Origin: Sideroxydans sp.
GTDB taxonomy: Bacteria; Pseudomonadota; Gammaproteobacteria; Burkholderiales; Gallionellaceae
Reading direction: 5' to 3'
DNA length: 52,281 bases
Assembly: GCA_029850585.1 (NCBI GenBank)
Contig: JARCRQ010000100.1
Span: 1 to 52,281 of the forward strand
Position 1 is the first letter of the stretch. The number at the start of each line of letters is the position of its first letter. The position numbers and the translations under genes are program-made. A model generated the notes under the pieces. It saw only the letters and a list, made by a program, of their open reading frames with translations, was not told the DNA's origin and did no database searches. This document shows positions 27,641 to 37,454 of this stretch, piece by piece.

Positions 27641-28381
27641 TTAGCTGGGTTCAACATTTTGCCTGATTTTAGGCTCACTCGCGTTTTGTTCAAACACGCG
27701 CACTTGCATATTCTCTAGCTTGGCATCGGCGGGGATATGCAGCACCTGATCGACCCGATGGTAATACTTAAAGTTCAGCTTAAAGTCGCTCGCCGCCGTG
27801 CTGGCAGAGGGGAAAACGATGGTCGCTTTTTGTCCGTTCTGTACAAAATTTGCGACCACTTGCAAGTTGCCGACAAACTGTTTGGCACGTTGACCACTCT
27901 GTACTAGCAACATTTTCAAATGAAATTCGCCCGCTACGGAATCACGCTCCAGCTTCAGGCGGTGCATCGCCAATTCGCCTTCTTTACCCGTGCTCGCAGT
28001 TAGATTTTGAAAGAAACTTAAGTCCTCTTGCAAGCGCGCATTTTCATCGCCCAAGTTTTTAAGTTGTTTACCTGTCTCTTGTCCGCTGGCATGGTCGATT
28101 TGCAACTGCTGTTCATACTCAGCAACTTTGCGACTAAGCTGCACATTGTCGGCCGTTAATGTATCGACTTGCTCATGCAACTGGGTTAATTCTTGTTCGG
28201 ATTTACCACGATGAAACCCCGCCAGTTGCAAACCGTAGTCATACGCCCACCATGAAGCCGCGACCGCGATGATGACAAAGGGAATACGCATCCCCCACCG
28301 CACATACCATGCCACATGCGGACGTATCGACAGTTGCGTAGCATCCATGCTAAATTTTCGACGCGTCTTTTTGAAAATCAT
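27641..28381 (-). CDS. DUF6776-like membrane protein with coiled coil
   Basis: A 246-aa protein with one transmembrane helix (about residues 32-50), a long coiled coil (about 60-130, rich in Leu/Glu/Gln heptads) and a C-terminal beta-rich domain. The plan and its place between argC and bactofilin match the DUF6776 family of betaproteobacteria. Function is not known; the geometry (inner-membrane anchor, periplasmic rod) suggests an envelope scaffold that could work with the neighbouring bactofilin. Its ATG overlaps the argC stop as ATGA; an internal ATG at 28348 is an alternative. Confidence 0.78.
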   Translation of the reverse strand: MIFKKTRRKFSMDATQLSIRPHVAWYVRWGMRIPFVIIAVAASWWAYDYGLQLAGFHRGKSEQELTQLHEQVDTLTADNVQLSRKVAEYEQQLQIDHASGQETGKQLKNLGDENARLQEDLSFFQNLTASTGKEGELAMHRLKLERDSVAGEFHLKMLLVQSGQRAKQFVGNLQVVANFVQNGQKATIVFPSASTAASDFKLNFKYYHRVDQVLHIPADAKLENMQVRVFEQNASEPKIRQNVEPS

Positions 28382-29406
28382 GGCAGTAGCGGCACCAAAT
28401 TAAGCGCGGTATTTTCGGCATAGCCAAACATGATATTCATGTTCTGCACCGCTTGACCCGCCGCACCTTTGACTAAATTATCAATCACCGACAACACCAC
28501 TACGCTGTCGCCACCTTGCGGTCTATGCACCGCGATACGACATTTATTCGAGCCGCGCACCGAGCGTGTTTCGGGATGACTGCCCGCTGGCATCACATCG
28601 ACAAACGCCTCGTCTTTATAACGCGCTTCAAACAAGGCTTGCAAATCCACATCGCGATTCAGCTTGCCGTACAAAGTGGCATGAATACCGCGAATCAAGG
28701 GCGTTAAATGTGGCACAAAAGTGAGCCCGACTTCGCTACTTTTAACCCGCGCCAAACCTTGTTTAATCTCGGGCAAATGACGATGACCTGCCACGCCATA
28801 GGCTTTGAAACTATCAGCAGATTCAGCGAACAACGCGCCGATTTCGGCTTTGCGCCCCGCGCCCGACACACCCGACTTCGCATCGGCAATTAAGCTGCTG
28901 GCATCAATCACGCCCGCCTCTAGCAAAGGAATAAAGCCAAGTTGTACGGCAGTCGGGTAGCAACCCGGATTTGCCACCAAGCGCGCCGTTTTAATCTGCG
29001 CGCGATTCACTTCGGGTAAACCGTACACCGCTTCGGCGACCAAGTCCGCGCACGCGTGCGTCATGCCGTACCACTTTTCCCACACGCCAATATCTTGCAA
29101 ACGAAAATCCGCAGCGAGGTCAATCACTTTCACGCCCGCGTCTAGCAGTTCGCGCGTCTGCTGCATCGCAATACCATTCGGCGTGGCAAAAAACACCAAG
29201 TCGCATTGGCTTAGATTCGCCTGATCAGGATGGCTAAACGGCAAATCAACAAAGCCGCGCAAGCTCGGAAACATCTGGCTCACCAGCGTGCCTGCGTCGG
29301 CGCGCGAGGTAATCACCTGCAAATCCACTTGCGGATGCAATGCCAATAAGCGCAATAGTTCTACGCCGGTGTAGCCCGTGCCGCCAACAATGCCAACTTT
29401 GATCAT
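28378..29406 (-). CDS. argC: N-acetyl-gamma-glutamyl-phosphate reductase
   Basis: Third enzyme of arginine synthesis, NADPH-dependent. Rossmann motif [17 protein letters not shown] at the N-terminus; catalytic Cys in [12 protein letters not shown] (about 150); His in GHRHLPEI. At 342 aa it is full length. A ribosome site GAGGAA precedes the ATG at 29406. It is separated from rpsI by a terminator, so it has its own promoter, and the DUF6776-like gene is coupled to its end. Confidence 0.96.
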   Translation of the reverse strand: MIKVGIVGGTGYTGVELLRLLALHPQVDLQVITSRADAGTLVSQMFPSLRGFVDLPFSHPDQANLSQCDLVFFATPNGIAMQQTRELLDAGVKVIDLAADFRLQDIGVWEKWYGMTHACADLVAEAVYGLPEVNRAQIKTARLVANPGCYPTAVQLGFIPLLEAGVIDASSLIADAKSGVSGAGRKAEIGALFAESADSFKAYGVAGHRHLPEIKQGLARVKSSEVGLTFVPHLTPLIRGIHATLYGKLNRDVDLQALFEARYKDEAFVDVMPAGSHPETRSVRGSNKCRIAVHRPQGGDSVVVLSVIDNLVKGAAGQAVQNMNIMFGYAENTALNLVPLLP

Positions 29407-29471
29407 GCTTATTCCTCGATTACAAATTCAAGCGCAAAAAAACGTCGCGCATGATACCCGAAAGCCCAATG

Positions 29472-29497
29472 CAAAAACCGCCCGAAGGCGGTTTTTG
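29472..29497 (-). terminator. Terminator after rplM-rpsI
   Basis: CAAAAACCGCC and GGCGGTTTTTG are perfect 11-bp arms around the stable tetraloop CGAA. It lies 15 bp after the rpsI stop. Confidence 0.92.
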
Positions 29498-29512
29498 TAG
29501 CATCCAAAACGA

Positions 29513-29905
29513 TTAACGTTTTGAGAATTGTTTCCTGCGACGAGCTTTACGCAAACCGACTTTCTTACGTTCAACTTCACGCGCATCGCGTGTTACCAAA
29601 CCAGCGGCTTTAAGAACTGGCTTCAGTTCTGGGTTGTAGTCAATCAAAGCACGTGTGATGCCGTGACGAACTGCACCCGCTTGACCTGATTCGCCGCCAC
29701 CAATGACGTTAACCATAATGTCGAACTTGCCAATCATTTCAGTCAAAACCAAAGGTTGACGAGCAATCATACGGCCTGTTTCGCGTGAGAAAAACAAGTC
29801 AATAGGCTTGTCATTCACAATGATGTCGCCCTTGCCAGCTTTGATAAATACACGAGCTACCGCGCTTTTGCGACGACCCGTTCCGTAGTTGTAAGAAACG
29901 CTCAT
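29513..29905 (-). CDS. rpsI: 30S ribosomal protein S9
   Basis: A ribosomal protein whose C-terminal tail reaches the P-site tRNA; the basic end [12 protein letters not shown] is intact. [16 protein letters not shown] at the N-terminus is the family signature. 130 aa is standard. It follows rplM by two bases, the usual bacterial pairing. Confidence 0.98.
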   Translation of the reverse strand: MSVSYNYGTGRRKSAVARVFIKAGKGDIIVNDKPIDLFFSRETGRMIARQPLVLTEMIGKFDIMVNVIGGGESGQAGAVRHGITRALIDYNPELKPVLKAAGLVTRDAREVERKKVGLRKARRRKQFSKR

Positions 29906-29907
29906 GA

Positions 29908-30345
29908 TTATGCTTTCAACAAGTTAACAAGTTTAGGTTGTTGTGCTTCATGAGGATGCGCAGCACCTGCGTACACCTTCATTTTGCGCAACATTGCGTA
30001 ACCTAATGGGCCTTTAGGCAACATCCCTTTAACGGCTTTTTCAAACACGCGGCTAGGATGACGGTTTTGCATCTTTTTGAAGTTAGTCGTGTACAGACCA
30101 CCAGGATAACCTGTGTGGCGGTGGTACAACTTAGCTTCCGCCTTGTTGCCTGTCACGCGAACTTTGTCCGCATTGATAATGACAACGAAGTCGCCAGTAT
30201 CAACGTGCGGTGTGTAAATCGCTTTATGTTTGCCGCGCAAACGCGAAGCAATTTGTGCAGCCAAACGGCCTAGCACTTGGTCTGCTGCATCTACCAGAAG
30301 CCAGTCATGCTGGACTTCTTCGGCTTTAGCGGAAAATGTTTTCAT
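29908..30345 (-). CDS. rplM: 50S ribosomal protein L13
   Basis: An early-assembly large-subunit protein. The signatures [19 protein letters not shown] and HRHTGYPGG are present. The start at 30345 (145 aa, [10 protein letters not shown]) follows AGGA at a normal distance; the longer frame to 30411 would cover the promoter. It leads the rplM-rpsI operon. Confidence 0.98.
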   Translation of the reverse strand: MKTFSAKAEEVQHDWLLVDAADQVLGRLAAQIASRLRGKHKAIYTPHVDTGDFVVIINADKVRVTGNKAEAKLYHRHTGYPGGLYTTNFKKMQNRHPSRVFEKAVKGMLPKGPLGYAMLRKMKVYAGAAHPHEAQQPKLVNLLKA

Positions 30346-30391
30346 AGCCACAAATCCTAAAAATTCTGTAAGTAAACCTCGAAGGGCGCGC

Positions 30392-30421
30392 ATTCTAGTC
30401 GCAGCACACAAACCGTGTCAA
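30392..30421 (-). promoter_or_regulatory. Strong sigma-70 promoter of rplM-rpsI
   Basis: TTGACA (complement of 30416-30421), an 18-bp spacer and TAGAAT (complement of 30392-30397), then a GC-rich discriminator GCGCGCCC, which is typical of stringently controlled ribosomal promoters. The untranslated leader would be about 40 bases. Confidence 0.85.
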
Positions 30422-30547
30422 ACACTTTCTCACTTTATTCATTTAGTTAGCGATTGCCGCACAGGTCATCGCACACAAAACCCAGTACTATGCCGCCCCT
30501 AGCAAGCCCTGCTAGCAACTATCCACTAATGACTCGCCACGTTGCTT

Positions 30548-31306
30548 ATGTCCTTTTTCCTGACCAACTTCATTGCGGCATTTCTATTACCGCCGCTGTG
30601 TTTCCTACCCTTGCTGGCGGTGGCGATTTTCTATTGCAAACGCCGCCCGCGTGCCGCACGCATTATCTTAATCATCACAACCGCGCTGCTTTATCTCGCC
30701 GCCACGCCATTTTTTGTCGATGCCGCATTAGCCCAACTCGAACATCGCCACGCCGCACTACACGAACCCTTGCCCGCTGCCGATGCGATTGTTATTTTAG
30801 GTGGCGGCAGTTATTTCAATGCGCCTGAATATGGCGGAGCAAACACCGTGAGCGAAGCCGCTTTGCCGCGTGTGCTATATGGCGCGCATTTATATCGTGC
30901 GACTAACACCCCCATTTTAGTAACGGGCGGCACACCAAGCGGCGGGCAAAGCAGTGAAGCAGCACAAATGCGCGACGTGCTCACGCAAGATTTTTTAATT
31001 CCCGTGCGCTGGCTGGAAGAACACTCCAACACCACCTTGGAAAACGCGCGCAACAGTTACGCCATGCTGCATCCACTCGGCATCCACAAAATTTATTTGG
31101 TCACCAGTGCCAGCCACATGTCGCGCGCGGCACAGGTTTTTGCGCAAGCGGGCTTTGAGGTTGTCGCCGCACCCACCGCGTTTAACACGCCCGATATTTT
31201 TGGCGTAATGCGTTTTGTGCCACGCGCTAAAAGTTTATATGCCAGCAAATTTTTTATACACGAGCTGATAGGTTTAGCTTGGTATCGCATAAAATCGCCG
31301 ACTTAA
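30548..31306 (+). CDS. YdcF/ElyC-family (DUF218) membrane protein
   Basis: A 252-aa protein with two N-terminal membrane helices (about residues 5-55) and one DUF218 domain: DAIVILGGG at the start of the fold, TGG in ILVTGGTPSGG, EEHSNTTLENA and the VTSASHMSRA segment. Relatives include ElyC and SanA, which influence envelope integrity and lipid-carrier use; a YdcF homolog binds SAM. The exact role is open. The ATG at 30548 is preceded by a TTG six bases upstream in frame and has a weak ribosome site. It is divergent from rplM. Confidence 0.85.
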   Translation: MSFFLTNFIAAFLLPPLCFLPLLAVAIFYCKRRPRAARIILIITTALLYLAATPFFVDAALAQLEHRHAALHEPLPAADAIVILGGGSYFNAPEYGGANTVSEAALPRVLYGAHLYRATNTPILVTGGTPSGGQSSEAAQMRDVLTQDFLIPVRWLEEHSNTTLENARNSYAMLHPLGIHKIYLVTSASHMSRAAQVFAQAGFEVVAAPTAFNTPDIFGVMRFVPRAKSLYASKFFIHELIGLAWYRIKSPT

Positions 31307-31326
31307 TTTTTAGCTAAGGAATCGTT

Positions 31327-31758
31327 ATGAAAGCACGCATCAAATGGGTCGAACAAGTCGCCTTCTTAGGTGAAACCGAAAGTGGTCATGCGGTCTTGAT
31401 GGACGGCGCGCCAGCAGGCGGCGGCAGAAATCTAGGACCGCGTCCGATGGAAATGTTGCTGATCGGTGCGGGTGGCTGCACCAGCTACGACGTGATAACG
31501 ATCTTGAAAAAAAGCCGTCAAGCTGTTACCGATTGTTATGTGGAAATGAGCGCGGAACGCGCCGAGACCGACCCCAAAGTGTTCACCAGTATTCACATGC
31601 ACTTCGTGATTACTGGGCGCGACATCAAACCCGAAGTGGTCGAAAAAGCGATTAAGTTATCCGCCGAAAAATACTGCTCCGCCTCGATTATGTTAGGCGC
31701 AACGGCTGCGATGACGCATGATTTTGAAGTGCGGCAAGAAGCGGGCGGGGGGCGGTAG
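31327..31758 (+). CDS. OsmC-family peroxiredoxin-like protein
   Basis: A 143-aa protein of the OsmC/YhfA type. The two redox cysteines are in GAGGCTSYDV and EKYCSASIML, the expected positions for hydroperoxide reduction. The N-terminal strand region KARIKWVEQVAFLGETESG is typical for the YhfA subgroup, whose substrate is not settled. AAGGA lies before the ATG. It sits 20 bp after the YdcF-like gene and is convergent with yebC. Confidence 0.92.
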   Translation: MKARIKWVEQVAFLGETESGHAVLMDGAPAGGGRNLGPRPMEMLLIGAGGCTSYDVITILKKSRQAVTDCYVEMSAERAETDPKVFTSIHMHFVITGRDIKPEVVEKAIKLSAEKYCSASIMLGATAAMTHDFEVRQEAGGGR

Positions 31759-31830
31759 CACGACTTATTGGGCGGATGCGGCGCGTAAAAAGCGTGAAAA
31801 ACTCATCTCTTACTTTCAATTAGATAGAGA

Positions 31831-32532
31831 TTAACCCGCCAAGCCCACATAAACATTCTGCACATCGTCATCGCCATCTATGGCTTCCAAAAACTCTTCC
31901 ACTTCAGCGCGTTGTTCGTCGTTTAGCGTGACGGCATTTTTCGGGCGATAACCGATTTGCGCGGAAGTGACGGTGAAGCCAAAATTGGGTAGGGCTTTGC
32001 ACACCGCATCGAGGTCGGTGAGGTCGGTGATGAACAGCGTCGCGCCTTCTTCACTCGGTTCAAAATCTTGCGCGCCTGCTTCGATGGCGGCAACTTCTGC
32101 ATCAGCATTTTTGGCAGCCGGCGTGGCTTCGACCATGCCGACATGGTCGAAGTCCCACGCCACCGAACCCGACGCGCCAAGTTGTCCTTTGCGAAATAGC
32201 ACGCGGATGTTCGGGTAGGTGCGGTTCACATTGTCAGTTAAACATTCAACGATAACAGGCACTTTGTGCGGCGCGAAACCTTCGTAAATCAAGCGTTCCA
32301 GCGTTGCCCCGCCATCCAGCAAGCCTGCACCTTTTTTGATGGCGCGCTCCAAAGTTTCTTTGGGCATGGACACTTTTTTTGCCTGCTCGACCACCAAACG
32401 CAAACGCGAATTGGAATCAGGATCCGCCCCGCCCTTGGCAGCGACCATGATTTCTTTGGACAGCTTGCCGAAAATTTTTCCTTTAGCGTTTGCTGCAATT
32501 TCTTTGTGTCGTGCTTTCCACTGTGCGCCCAT
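31831..32532 (-). CDS. YebC/PmpR-family protein
   Basis: A 233-aa member of the YebC/TACO1 family. It begins [19 protein letters not shown], a form seen in a second, YeeN-like branch rather than the AGHSKWANI start of canonical YebC. Conserved blocks include [35 protein letters not shown] and GSVAWDFD. Family members were long called transcriptional regulators; recent work shows that YebC relieves ribosome stalling at proline stretches, and which role applies to this branch is unclear. It is divergent from sulP. Confidence 0.9.
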   Translation of the reverse strand: MGAQWKARHKEIAANAKGKIFGKLSKEIMVAAKGGADPDSNSRLRLVVEQAKKVSMPKETLERAIKKGAGLLDGGATLERLIYEGFAPHKVPVIVECLTDNVNRTYPNIRVLFRKGQLGASGSVAWDFDHVGMVEATPAAKNADAEVAAIEAGAQDFEPSEEGATLFITDLTDLDAVCKALPNFGFTVTSAQIGYRPKNAVTLNDEQRAEVEEFLEAIDGDDDVQNVYVGLAG

Positions 32533-32655
32533 GTCGTTCTCGTGTAATTGATGAAATTTTTTGAGCGCGCATCTTGCCTTAACTACGCGCGGCTATCAAT
32601 CGCGAAAGCGCGCGGCGTGAGTGACGCAAGGGGCGCAGGGCTTTATACTCGACGC

Positions 32656-34356
32656 ATGAAAACTCTTTTATTAGCAAGGTTTAGCCACTATTTTCGGCCG
32701 CGTTTAATTGACGCTTTGCGCGGTTATGACCGCGCGCGTTTTACCGCCGATGTCACCGCAGGCATCACCGTTGGCGTGATTGCCTTGCCCCTCGCGATTG
32801 CCTTCGCCATCGCCTCTGGCGCAAAGCCAGAAGCAGGCATTTTTACCGCCATCATCGCGGGTTTTATCATCTCGTTATTGGGTGGGTCACGCGTGCAAAT
32901 TGGCGGGCCGACGGGTGCCTTTATCGTGATTGTGTACGGCATCATCACACAATACGGCTACGCTAATTTACTGATTTGCACGCTGATGGCGGGCGTGATG
33001 CTGGTGGCGATGGGCTTGGCGCGGCTGGGGAATTTGATTAAATTTTTTCCGCGTCCGCTCATCATCGGCTTCACCAGCGGCATCGCGGTACTCATCATGA
33101 TCAGCCAAATCAAAGATTTTCTCGGACTGAAAATCGACGCGTTACCCGCCGAATTTTTTGCTAAATCCAACGCGCTGATTCACGCCCTGCCTAGCTTCGA
33201 TTTGCTCACTTTTTTGCTGGCATTCGGTTCGGCAGTATTGATTTGGTTTTATCCAAAATCTTGGGCAAAAAATATGCCCTCGCCTATCGTCGCACTACTA
33301 CTCGGCACCGCCGTCGTGGCGTTTTTTAATTTGCCAGTCGAAACCATAGGCACACGTTTCGGCGGCATTCCACAAGGCTTGCCGAGCTTTGATGTGCCGG
33401 AATTTAGCCTCGCCACGCTGCGTCATTTAATCGCGCCCGCACTGACTATCGCGCTGCTTGGTGCGATTGAATCGTTGCTCTCAGCGGCGGTGGCGGACGG
33501 CATGATAGATGACAAGCACGACCCCAATCAGGAGCTCATCGCGCAAGGCATTGCCAATATCGTCACGCCATTTTTTGGCGGCTTGCCTGCTACGGGCGCG
33601 CTTGCGCGCACCGCTGCGAATGTGCGTTCAGGCGCGACCAGCCCCCTCTCTGGGATTGTCCACGCGCTGACTTTATTGCTAATCGTGTTGCTCGCCGCGC
33701 CCCTCGCCAAACACATTCCGCTCGCCACGCTGTCGGCGATTTTGCTGATTGTCGCCATCAATATGGGCGAGTGGGAAAGTTTCAAAACACTGCGCAATTA
33801 CCCAGCGGGCGACAGCGCGGTGCTGCTGCTGACGTTTTTACTCACAGTGATTTTTGATTTAACCGTCGCAGTCGAAGTCGGCATGTTCCTAGCGATTTTC
33901 TTTTTCATCCAACGCATCACCGCACTCACCCACGTCAGCGTTGCCGCTGAATCACCGCAGCCTGACGATGGCGACGCGACCTTAATGCGTAAAGCCGTGC
34001 CGCCTGGCGTGATGATTTATCGTGTCTATGGCGCATTGTTTTTTGGCGCGGCGGATAAGCTCGAAGCGGTGTTGGCGGAGCTGCATAACGAACCCGACGT
34101 GTTCATTTTGAAACTGGACGAAGTCATCAGCATGGACGCGAGTGCCTTGCACAGCCTGCAACATCTGCATCGCAAACTGCGCACGCATAACAAGCATCTC
34201 ATCCTCTGCGGCGCGCACGGACAACCTTGCTTGCTGATGCAGCAAGCGGGATTTTTCGCAGAGATTGGTAACAGTAATATCGTTGCGCATCTGCGCGATG
34301 CGATTGCGAGAGCACGACAGTTACAGGCTGACGAGAATCAAGGCAAAGCCTCCTGA
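32656..34356 (+). CDS. SulP-family anion transporter with STAS domain
   Basis: A 566-aa inner-membrane carrier. The transmembrane part (about residues 15-420) has the SLC26/SulP pattern, including GVIALPLAIAFAIASG, the GGSRVQIGGPTGAF loop and GALARTAANVRSGA. A cytosolic STAS domain closes the protein (about 455-560). Substrates in the family include sulfate, bicarbonate and dicarboxylates; the gene neighbourhood does not decide. A gamma carbonic anhydrase lies 4 kb away but on the other strand. I start at the ATG at 32656, since the upstream in-frame extension to 32548 is basic and unlike the family. Confidence 0.9.
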   Translation: MKTLLLARFSHYFRPRLIDALRGYDRARFTADVTAGITVGVIALPLAIAFAIASGAKPEAGIFTAIIAGFIISLLGGSRVQIGGPTGAFIVIVYGIITQYGYANLLICTLMAGVMLVAMGLARLGNLIKFFPRPLIIGFTSGIAVLIMISQIKDFLGLKIDALPAEFFAKSNALIHALPSFDLLTFLLAFGSAVLIWFYPKSWAKNMPSPIVALLLGTAVVAFFNLPVETIGTRFGGIPQGLPSFDVPEFSLATLRHLIAPALTIALLGAIESLLSAAVADGMIDDKHDPNQELIAQGIANIVTPFFGGLPATGALARTAANVRSGATSPLSGIVHALTLLLIVLLAAPLAKHIPLATLSAILLIVAINMGEWESFKTLRNYPAGDSAVLLLTFLLTVIFDLTVAVEVGMFLAIFFFIQRITALTHVSVAAESPQPDDGDATLMRKAVPPGVMIYRVYGALFFGAADKLEAVLAELHNEPDVFILKLDEVISMDASALHSLQHLHRKLRTHNKHLILCGAHGQPCLLMQQAGFFAEIGNSNIVAHLRDAIARARQLQADENQGKAS

Positions 34357-34482
34357 TTGTGCGCCCAACGCCATTGCAATTTTTAGATGCATCAACAGAA
34401 CACAGCAAAGGCTGAAAAAGAATTTTTAATATCTTAATCAATAAGTTAGCAACGCCATTTAATCACTCACAGGAGAGCTATC

Positions 34483-35010
34483 ATGTTCAAAATTATCGCG
34501 CTCATCATTGTCGTCATTGTCGCAATCGTCTTGCTGTATGCCGCCAGCAAACCCGATACTTTTCACGTCGAACGTAGCATCACCATCAACGCCACCGCCG
34601 AAAAAATCTTCCCGCTGATTAACGATTTTCATGCGTGGAACGAGTGGACTCCGTACAACAAAGACCCCGCCATGCTAAAAACTTTTAGCGGTGCGGAACA
34701 AGGCGTGGGCGCGCATTACGCTTGGCAGGGCAACAAGGAAGTGGGCAAGGGCGACATCCGTATTACTGCCAGCACGCCACCGCATAAAGTAGAACTCAAT
34801 CTGCACATGATTGAGCCGTTTGAAGGCGGCAATAATCCTGTCGTGTTCAGCTTGGACGCAGCGGGCGATGCCACCAAGGTGACGTGGGCGATGGATGGTG
34901 CTAGCCATTTAATGTTCAAAGTGATGGGCTTGTTTATCGACATGGACAACATGGTGGGCAAGGATTTTGAAGTCGGTCTCGCCAAGCTCAAAACAGTGGC
35001 TGAAAAATAA
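34483..35010 (+). CDS. SRPBCC-family protein with N-terminal membrane anchor
   Basis: A 175-aa protein: one membrane helix (about 3-22) and a START/polyketide-cyclase fold beginning FHVERSITINATAEKIFPLINDFHAWNEWTP. The fold makes a hydrophobic pocket for a ligand that cannot be named. An AGGAGAG ribosome site precedes the ATG. It opens a same-strand run of small soluble-domain genes. Confidence 0.88.
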   Translation: MFKIIALIIVVIVAIVLLYAASKPDTFHVERSITINATAEKIFPLINDFHAWNEWTPYNKDPAMLKTFSGAEQGVGAHYAWQGNKEVGKGDIRITASTPPHKVELNLHMIEPFEGGNNPVVFSLDAAGDATKVTWAMDGASHLMFKVMGLFIDMDNMVGKDFEVGLAKLKTVAEK

Positions 35011-35028
35011 TTCAACAGGAGAACAGTC

Positions 35029-35604
35029 ATGCGAAAAATCGTTGCGTTCGCCCATCTGTCACTGGATGGATTTATGGCATCCAGCGAAGGTGGGCTGGAT
35101 TGGGTCACGATTAACGACGAATTATTTTCCTACGTTGGGCAGCGCATCCAACAAACCGACACCGCGCTGTACGGGCGCAATACTTTTCAGATGATGGAAG
35201 CGTATTGGCCGACGGCGGCAGACAAAGCGAATCCAACGCCGCACGAAATTGAGCATACACGTTGGTATAAAACCGCCCACAAAATTGTGTTGTCGAAAAC
35301 CTTGCAAGAGAAAAATCACGCCAATACCAAAATAATCAGCAACAACTTACGCGGCGAAATCGCCCAGTTGAAGCAAGCTGCGGGCAGCGAGATTTTAGTG
35401 TTCGGTAGTCCTACCGCGGCGCACGCGCTGATGGCGGAAAACCTCATCGACGCGTATTGGCTATTTATCAACCCCGTGTTGCTGGGACAAGGCATTCCGC
35501 TATTCAAAAACATCAACGACAGAACTGCACTCACACTGGTGCAAAGTAAAATTTTTTCGTCGGGCGTAGTGTGCTTGCACTATGAAGTAAAGCCTTCTGC
35601 ATAA
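35029..35604 (+). CDS. Dihydrofolate reductase-family (RibD C-terminal-like) protein
   Basis: A 191-aa protein with the RibD_C/DHFR fold: FAHLSLDGFMA near the N-terminus, the LYGRNTFQMM block, and GSPTAAHALMAENLIDAYWLFINPVLLGQG. These YyaP/YwjB-like proteins probably bind NADPH, but substrates are unknown; this is not the housekeeping FolA. It follows the first SRPBCC gene by 18 bp and has its own AGGAG site. Confidence 0.9.
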   Translation: MRKIVAFAHLSLDGFMASSEGGLDWVTINDELFSYVGQRIQQTDTALYGRNTFQMMEAYWPTAADKANPTPHEIEHTRWYKTAHKIVLSKTLQEKNHANTKIISNNLRGEIAQLKQAAGSEILVFGSPTAAHALMAENLIDAYWLFINPVLLGQGIPLFKNINDRTALTLVQSKIFSSGVVCLHYEVKPSA

Positions 35605-35634
35605 ATAAAATCACGGATATTGGAGACGAAAATC

Positions 35635-36105
35635 ATGCAAAAAATTACCCCGTTTTTATGGTTCGATGGCAATGCCGAAGCTGCGATGAATTTTTATGTC
35701 GGCATTTTCAAACAAGCAAAAATACTGAGCGTGAATCGTTATCCCAAAGGTTCGCCTGCCCCCGAAGGCAGTGTGATGACTGCTAGCTTTGAGTTGAACG
35801 GGCTGAAATTCGTCGCGCTCAACGGCGGCTCGATGTTTAAGTTTTCGCCCGCCACCTCTTTCGTGGTCGATTGTGTTAATCAAGCAGAAGTCGATTACTA
35901 CTGGGACAAATTGGGTGCAGGTGGCAAGCCGAATCGCTGCGCTTGGCTAGATGATAAATTTGGCGTGACTTGGCAAATTGTGCCTAAACAACTGGGGCAA
36001 TTATTGAGCGACCCCGACCCCGTCAAAGCAGGGCGCGTAATGCAAGCGATGATGAAGATGCAGAAAATTGTCATTGCCGATTTAGAGCGCGCGGCACTTG
36101 GCTGA
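35635..36105 (+). CDS. PhnB-like VOC-superfamily protein
   Basis: A 156-aa protein of the PhnB/3-demethylubiquinone-methyltransferase-like type within the VOC fold. It begins KITPFLWFDGNAEAAMNFYVGIF, the typical opening, and includes CAWLDDKFGVTWQIVP. Despite the database name, there is no evidence for methyltransferase activity in this branch. I start at the ATG at 35635 with GGAG upstream, not at the TTG at 35620. Confidence 0.9.
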   Translation: MQKITPFLWFDGNAEAAMNFYVGIFKQAKILSVNRYPKGSPAPEGSVMTASFELNGLKFVALNGGSMFKFSPATSFVVDCVNQAEVDYYWDKLGAGGKPNRCAWLDDKFGVTWQIVPKQLGQLLSDPDPVKAGRVMQAMMKMQKIVIADLERAALG

Positions 36106-36139
36106 GCTTTTCAATAAGCTATTGAACAAGGAGATCATC

Positions 36140-36574
36140 ATGCAATCACTGCACTATTCCATCGAGATTCGCGCACCGAAAGCGCATGTTCATCAACTGA
36201 TGTTAGCGGATAAAACTTACCGCGAATGGACAGCGGGTTTTACCGAGGGATCGTACTACCAAGGCTCGTGGCAACAAGGCGCGAAAATTTTATTTCTCAA
36301 CCACGAAAAAGCAGGCATGAGCACGCGCATTACCGAACATCGCCCTGCCGAATTTGTTTCCATCGAAATGTTGTCCGAAGTACACGATGGCATCCCCGCT
36401 CAAAAACGCCAATGGCATGAGCAATTTGAGAATTACAGCTACGCCGAAAAGCATGGCATGACCACCTTGCAAGTGGACATACGCGTACCCGCAGAATGGG
36501 CAGAATATCTTGATGGCACATGGCCTATCGCCTTGGAAAAACTCAAGGCGATTTGTGAAGCCGGTAATCCATGA
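36140..36574 (+). CDS. SRPBCC-family protein (AHSA1-like)
   Basis: A 144-aa START-fold protein beginning MQSLHYSIEIRAPKAHVHQLM, with the AHSA1-like YREWTAGF and the helix EYLDGTWPIALEKLKAICE at the C-terminus. Ligand unknown. The ATG at 36140 has AAGGAGAT upstream; the frame is open from 36098, inside the previous gene, but that start has no support. Confidence 0.87.
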   Translation: MQSLHYSIEIRAPKAHVHQLMLADKTYREWTAGFTEGSYYQGSWQQGAKILFLNHEKAGMSTRITEHRPAEFVSIEMLSEVHDGIPAQKRQWHEQFENYSYAEKHGMTTLQVDIRVPAEWAEYLDGTWPIALEKLKAICEAGNP

Positions 36575-36658
36575 GAACGCTAGTCGCATCTACGCAACAC
36601 GCGCAAGCAAAAAAGTAGCCTGCTTTTTTCGACCTTGCCACTTTTTAGGAGACTAAAC

Positions 36659-37156
36659 ATGAAATCCACTAACCCCTTCAACCCCAATCTGGACTTGACT
36701 TTTGAGCGTGTCATCGAGGTGCCGCGCGAATTAGTTTGGCGCGCTTGGACTGAGCCTGCGCTGCTCAAACAATGGTTCACGCCTGCGCCTTGGCAGACCA
36801 TAGAGTGTGACATCGAGCTGCGCGCAGGCGGCGTATTTCGCACCGTATTTTTGTCGCCCGAAGGCGAGCGTTTTCCTAATGCAGGTTGCTATTTAGAAAT
36901 CATTGAAAACGAAAAATTGGTGTGGACGAATGCCATGCAGCCCGGCTTTCGCCCGACCTTTTCGAGCAATGAAACGCACGCCGATTTTCCCTTCACCGCC
37001 ATCATTAGTTTGGCGAGCCAAGGCAGCGGCACGAAGTACACCGCCACCGTCTTGCACGCCGATGCCGCAGGTTGTAAAAAGCACGCCGCGATGGGCTTTC
37101 ACGACGGCTGGGGCAAAGCTCTCGACCAGTTAGTCGCGCTGGCGCAGCGACTGTGA
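36659..37156 (+). CDS. AHSA1-type SRPBCC protein (ATPase)
   Basis: A 165-aa protein with the Aha1/AHSA1 pattern: [30 protein letters not shown] and the C-terminal [16 protein letters not shown] helix. Bacterial proteins of this type are often found beside VOC and RibD_C genes, as here; function is uncharacterised. AGGAG precedes the ATG at 36659. It is preceded by 84 bp without a gene. Confidence 0.9.
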   Translation: MKSTNPFNPNLDLTFERVIEVPRELVWRAWTEPALLKQWFTPAPWQTIECDIELRAGGVFRTVFLSPEGERFPNAGCYLEIIENEKLVWTNAMQPGFRPTFSSNETHADFPFTAIISLASQGSGTKYTATVLHADAAGCKKHAAMGFHDGWGKALDQLVALAQRL

Positions 37157-37160
37157 CTTG

Positions 37161-37454
37161 ATGCGCCGCCATTCTTCAGCCTTATCTGAACTCGAAAAGC
37201 TGCCCAACATCGGTGCAGCCATCGCCGCCGATTTACGCGCCATCGGCATCACTCAAGCTCAACAACTCGCGCAAGGCGACGCACTAAAAATTTATTTTTA
37301 TTTGGCGGCGCAGATGGGCAAACGCCACGACCCGTGCGTGTTCTACACCTTGTTAGCGGTGCAACATTTTTTGCGCACCGATGAGAAAGTAGCTTGGTGG
37401 AAATTTACTGAACAGGGCAAAGCGTTACTTCAATCACACAGGGACAAGACATGA
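37161..37454 (+). CDS. Cdd1-like helix-hairpin-helix protein
   Basis: A 97-aa protein with an HhH motif (SALSELEKLPNIGAAIAADL) like that of the pathogenicity-locus Cdd1 family, followed by GKRHDPCVFYTLLAVQHFL, the family's second conserved block. HhH folds often bind DNA, but this family's role is unknown. It starts four bases after the AHSA1 stop (ATG at 37161; a TTG directly before it is possible) and its stop overlaps the next start as ATGA. Confidence 0.85.
   Translation: MRRHSSALSELEKLPNIGAAIAADLRAIGITQAQQLAQGDALKIYFYLAAQMGKRHDPCVFYTLLAVQHFLRTDEKVAWWKFTEQGKALLQSHRDKT

Noticed and set aside
31718-31834. A 38-codon frame after osmC ending in [10 protein letters not shown]
   Set aside because: The start lies inside osmC without a ribosome site and the end overlaps yebC; no homolog is recognised, so support is too thin.
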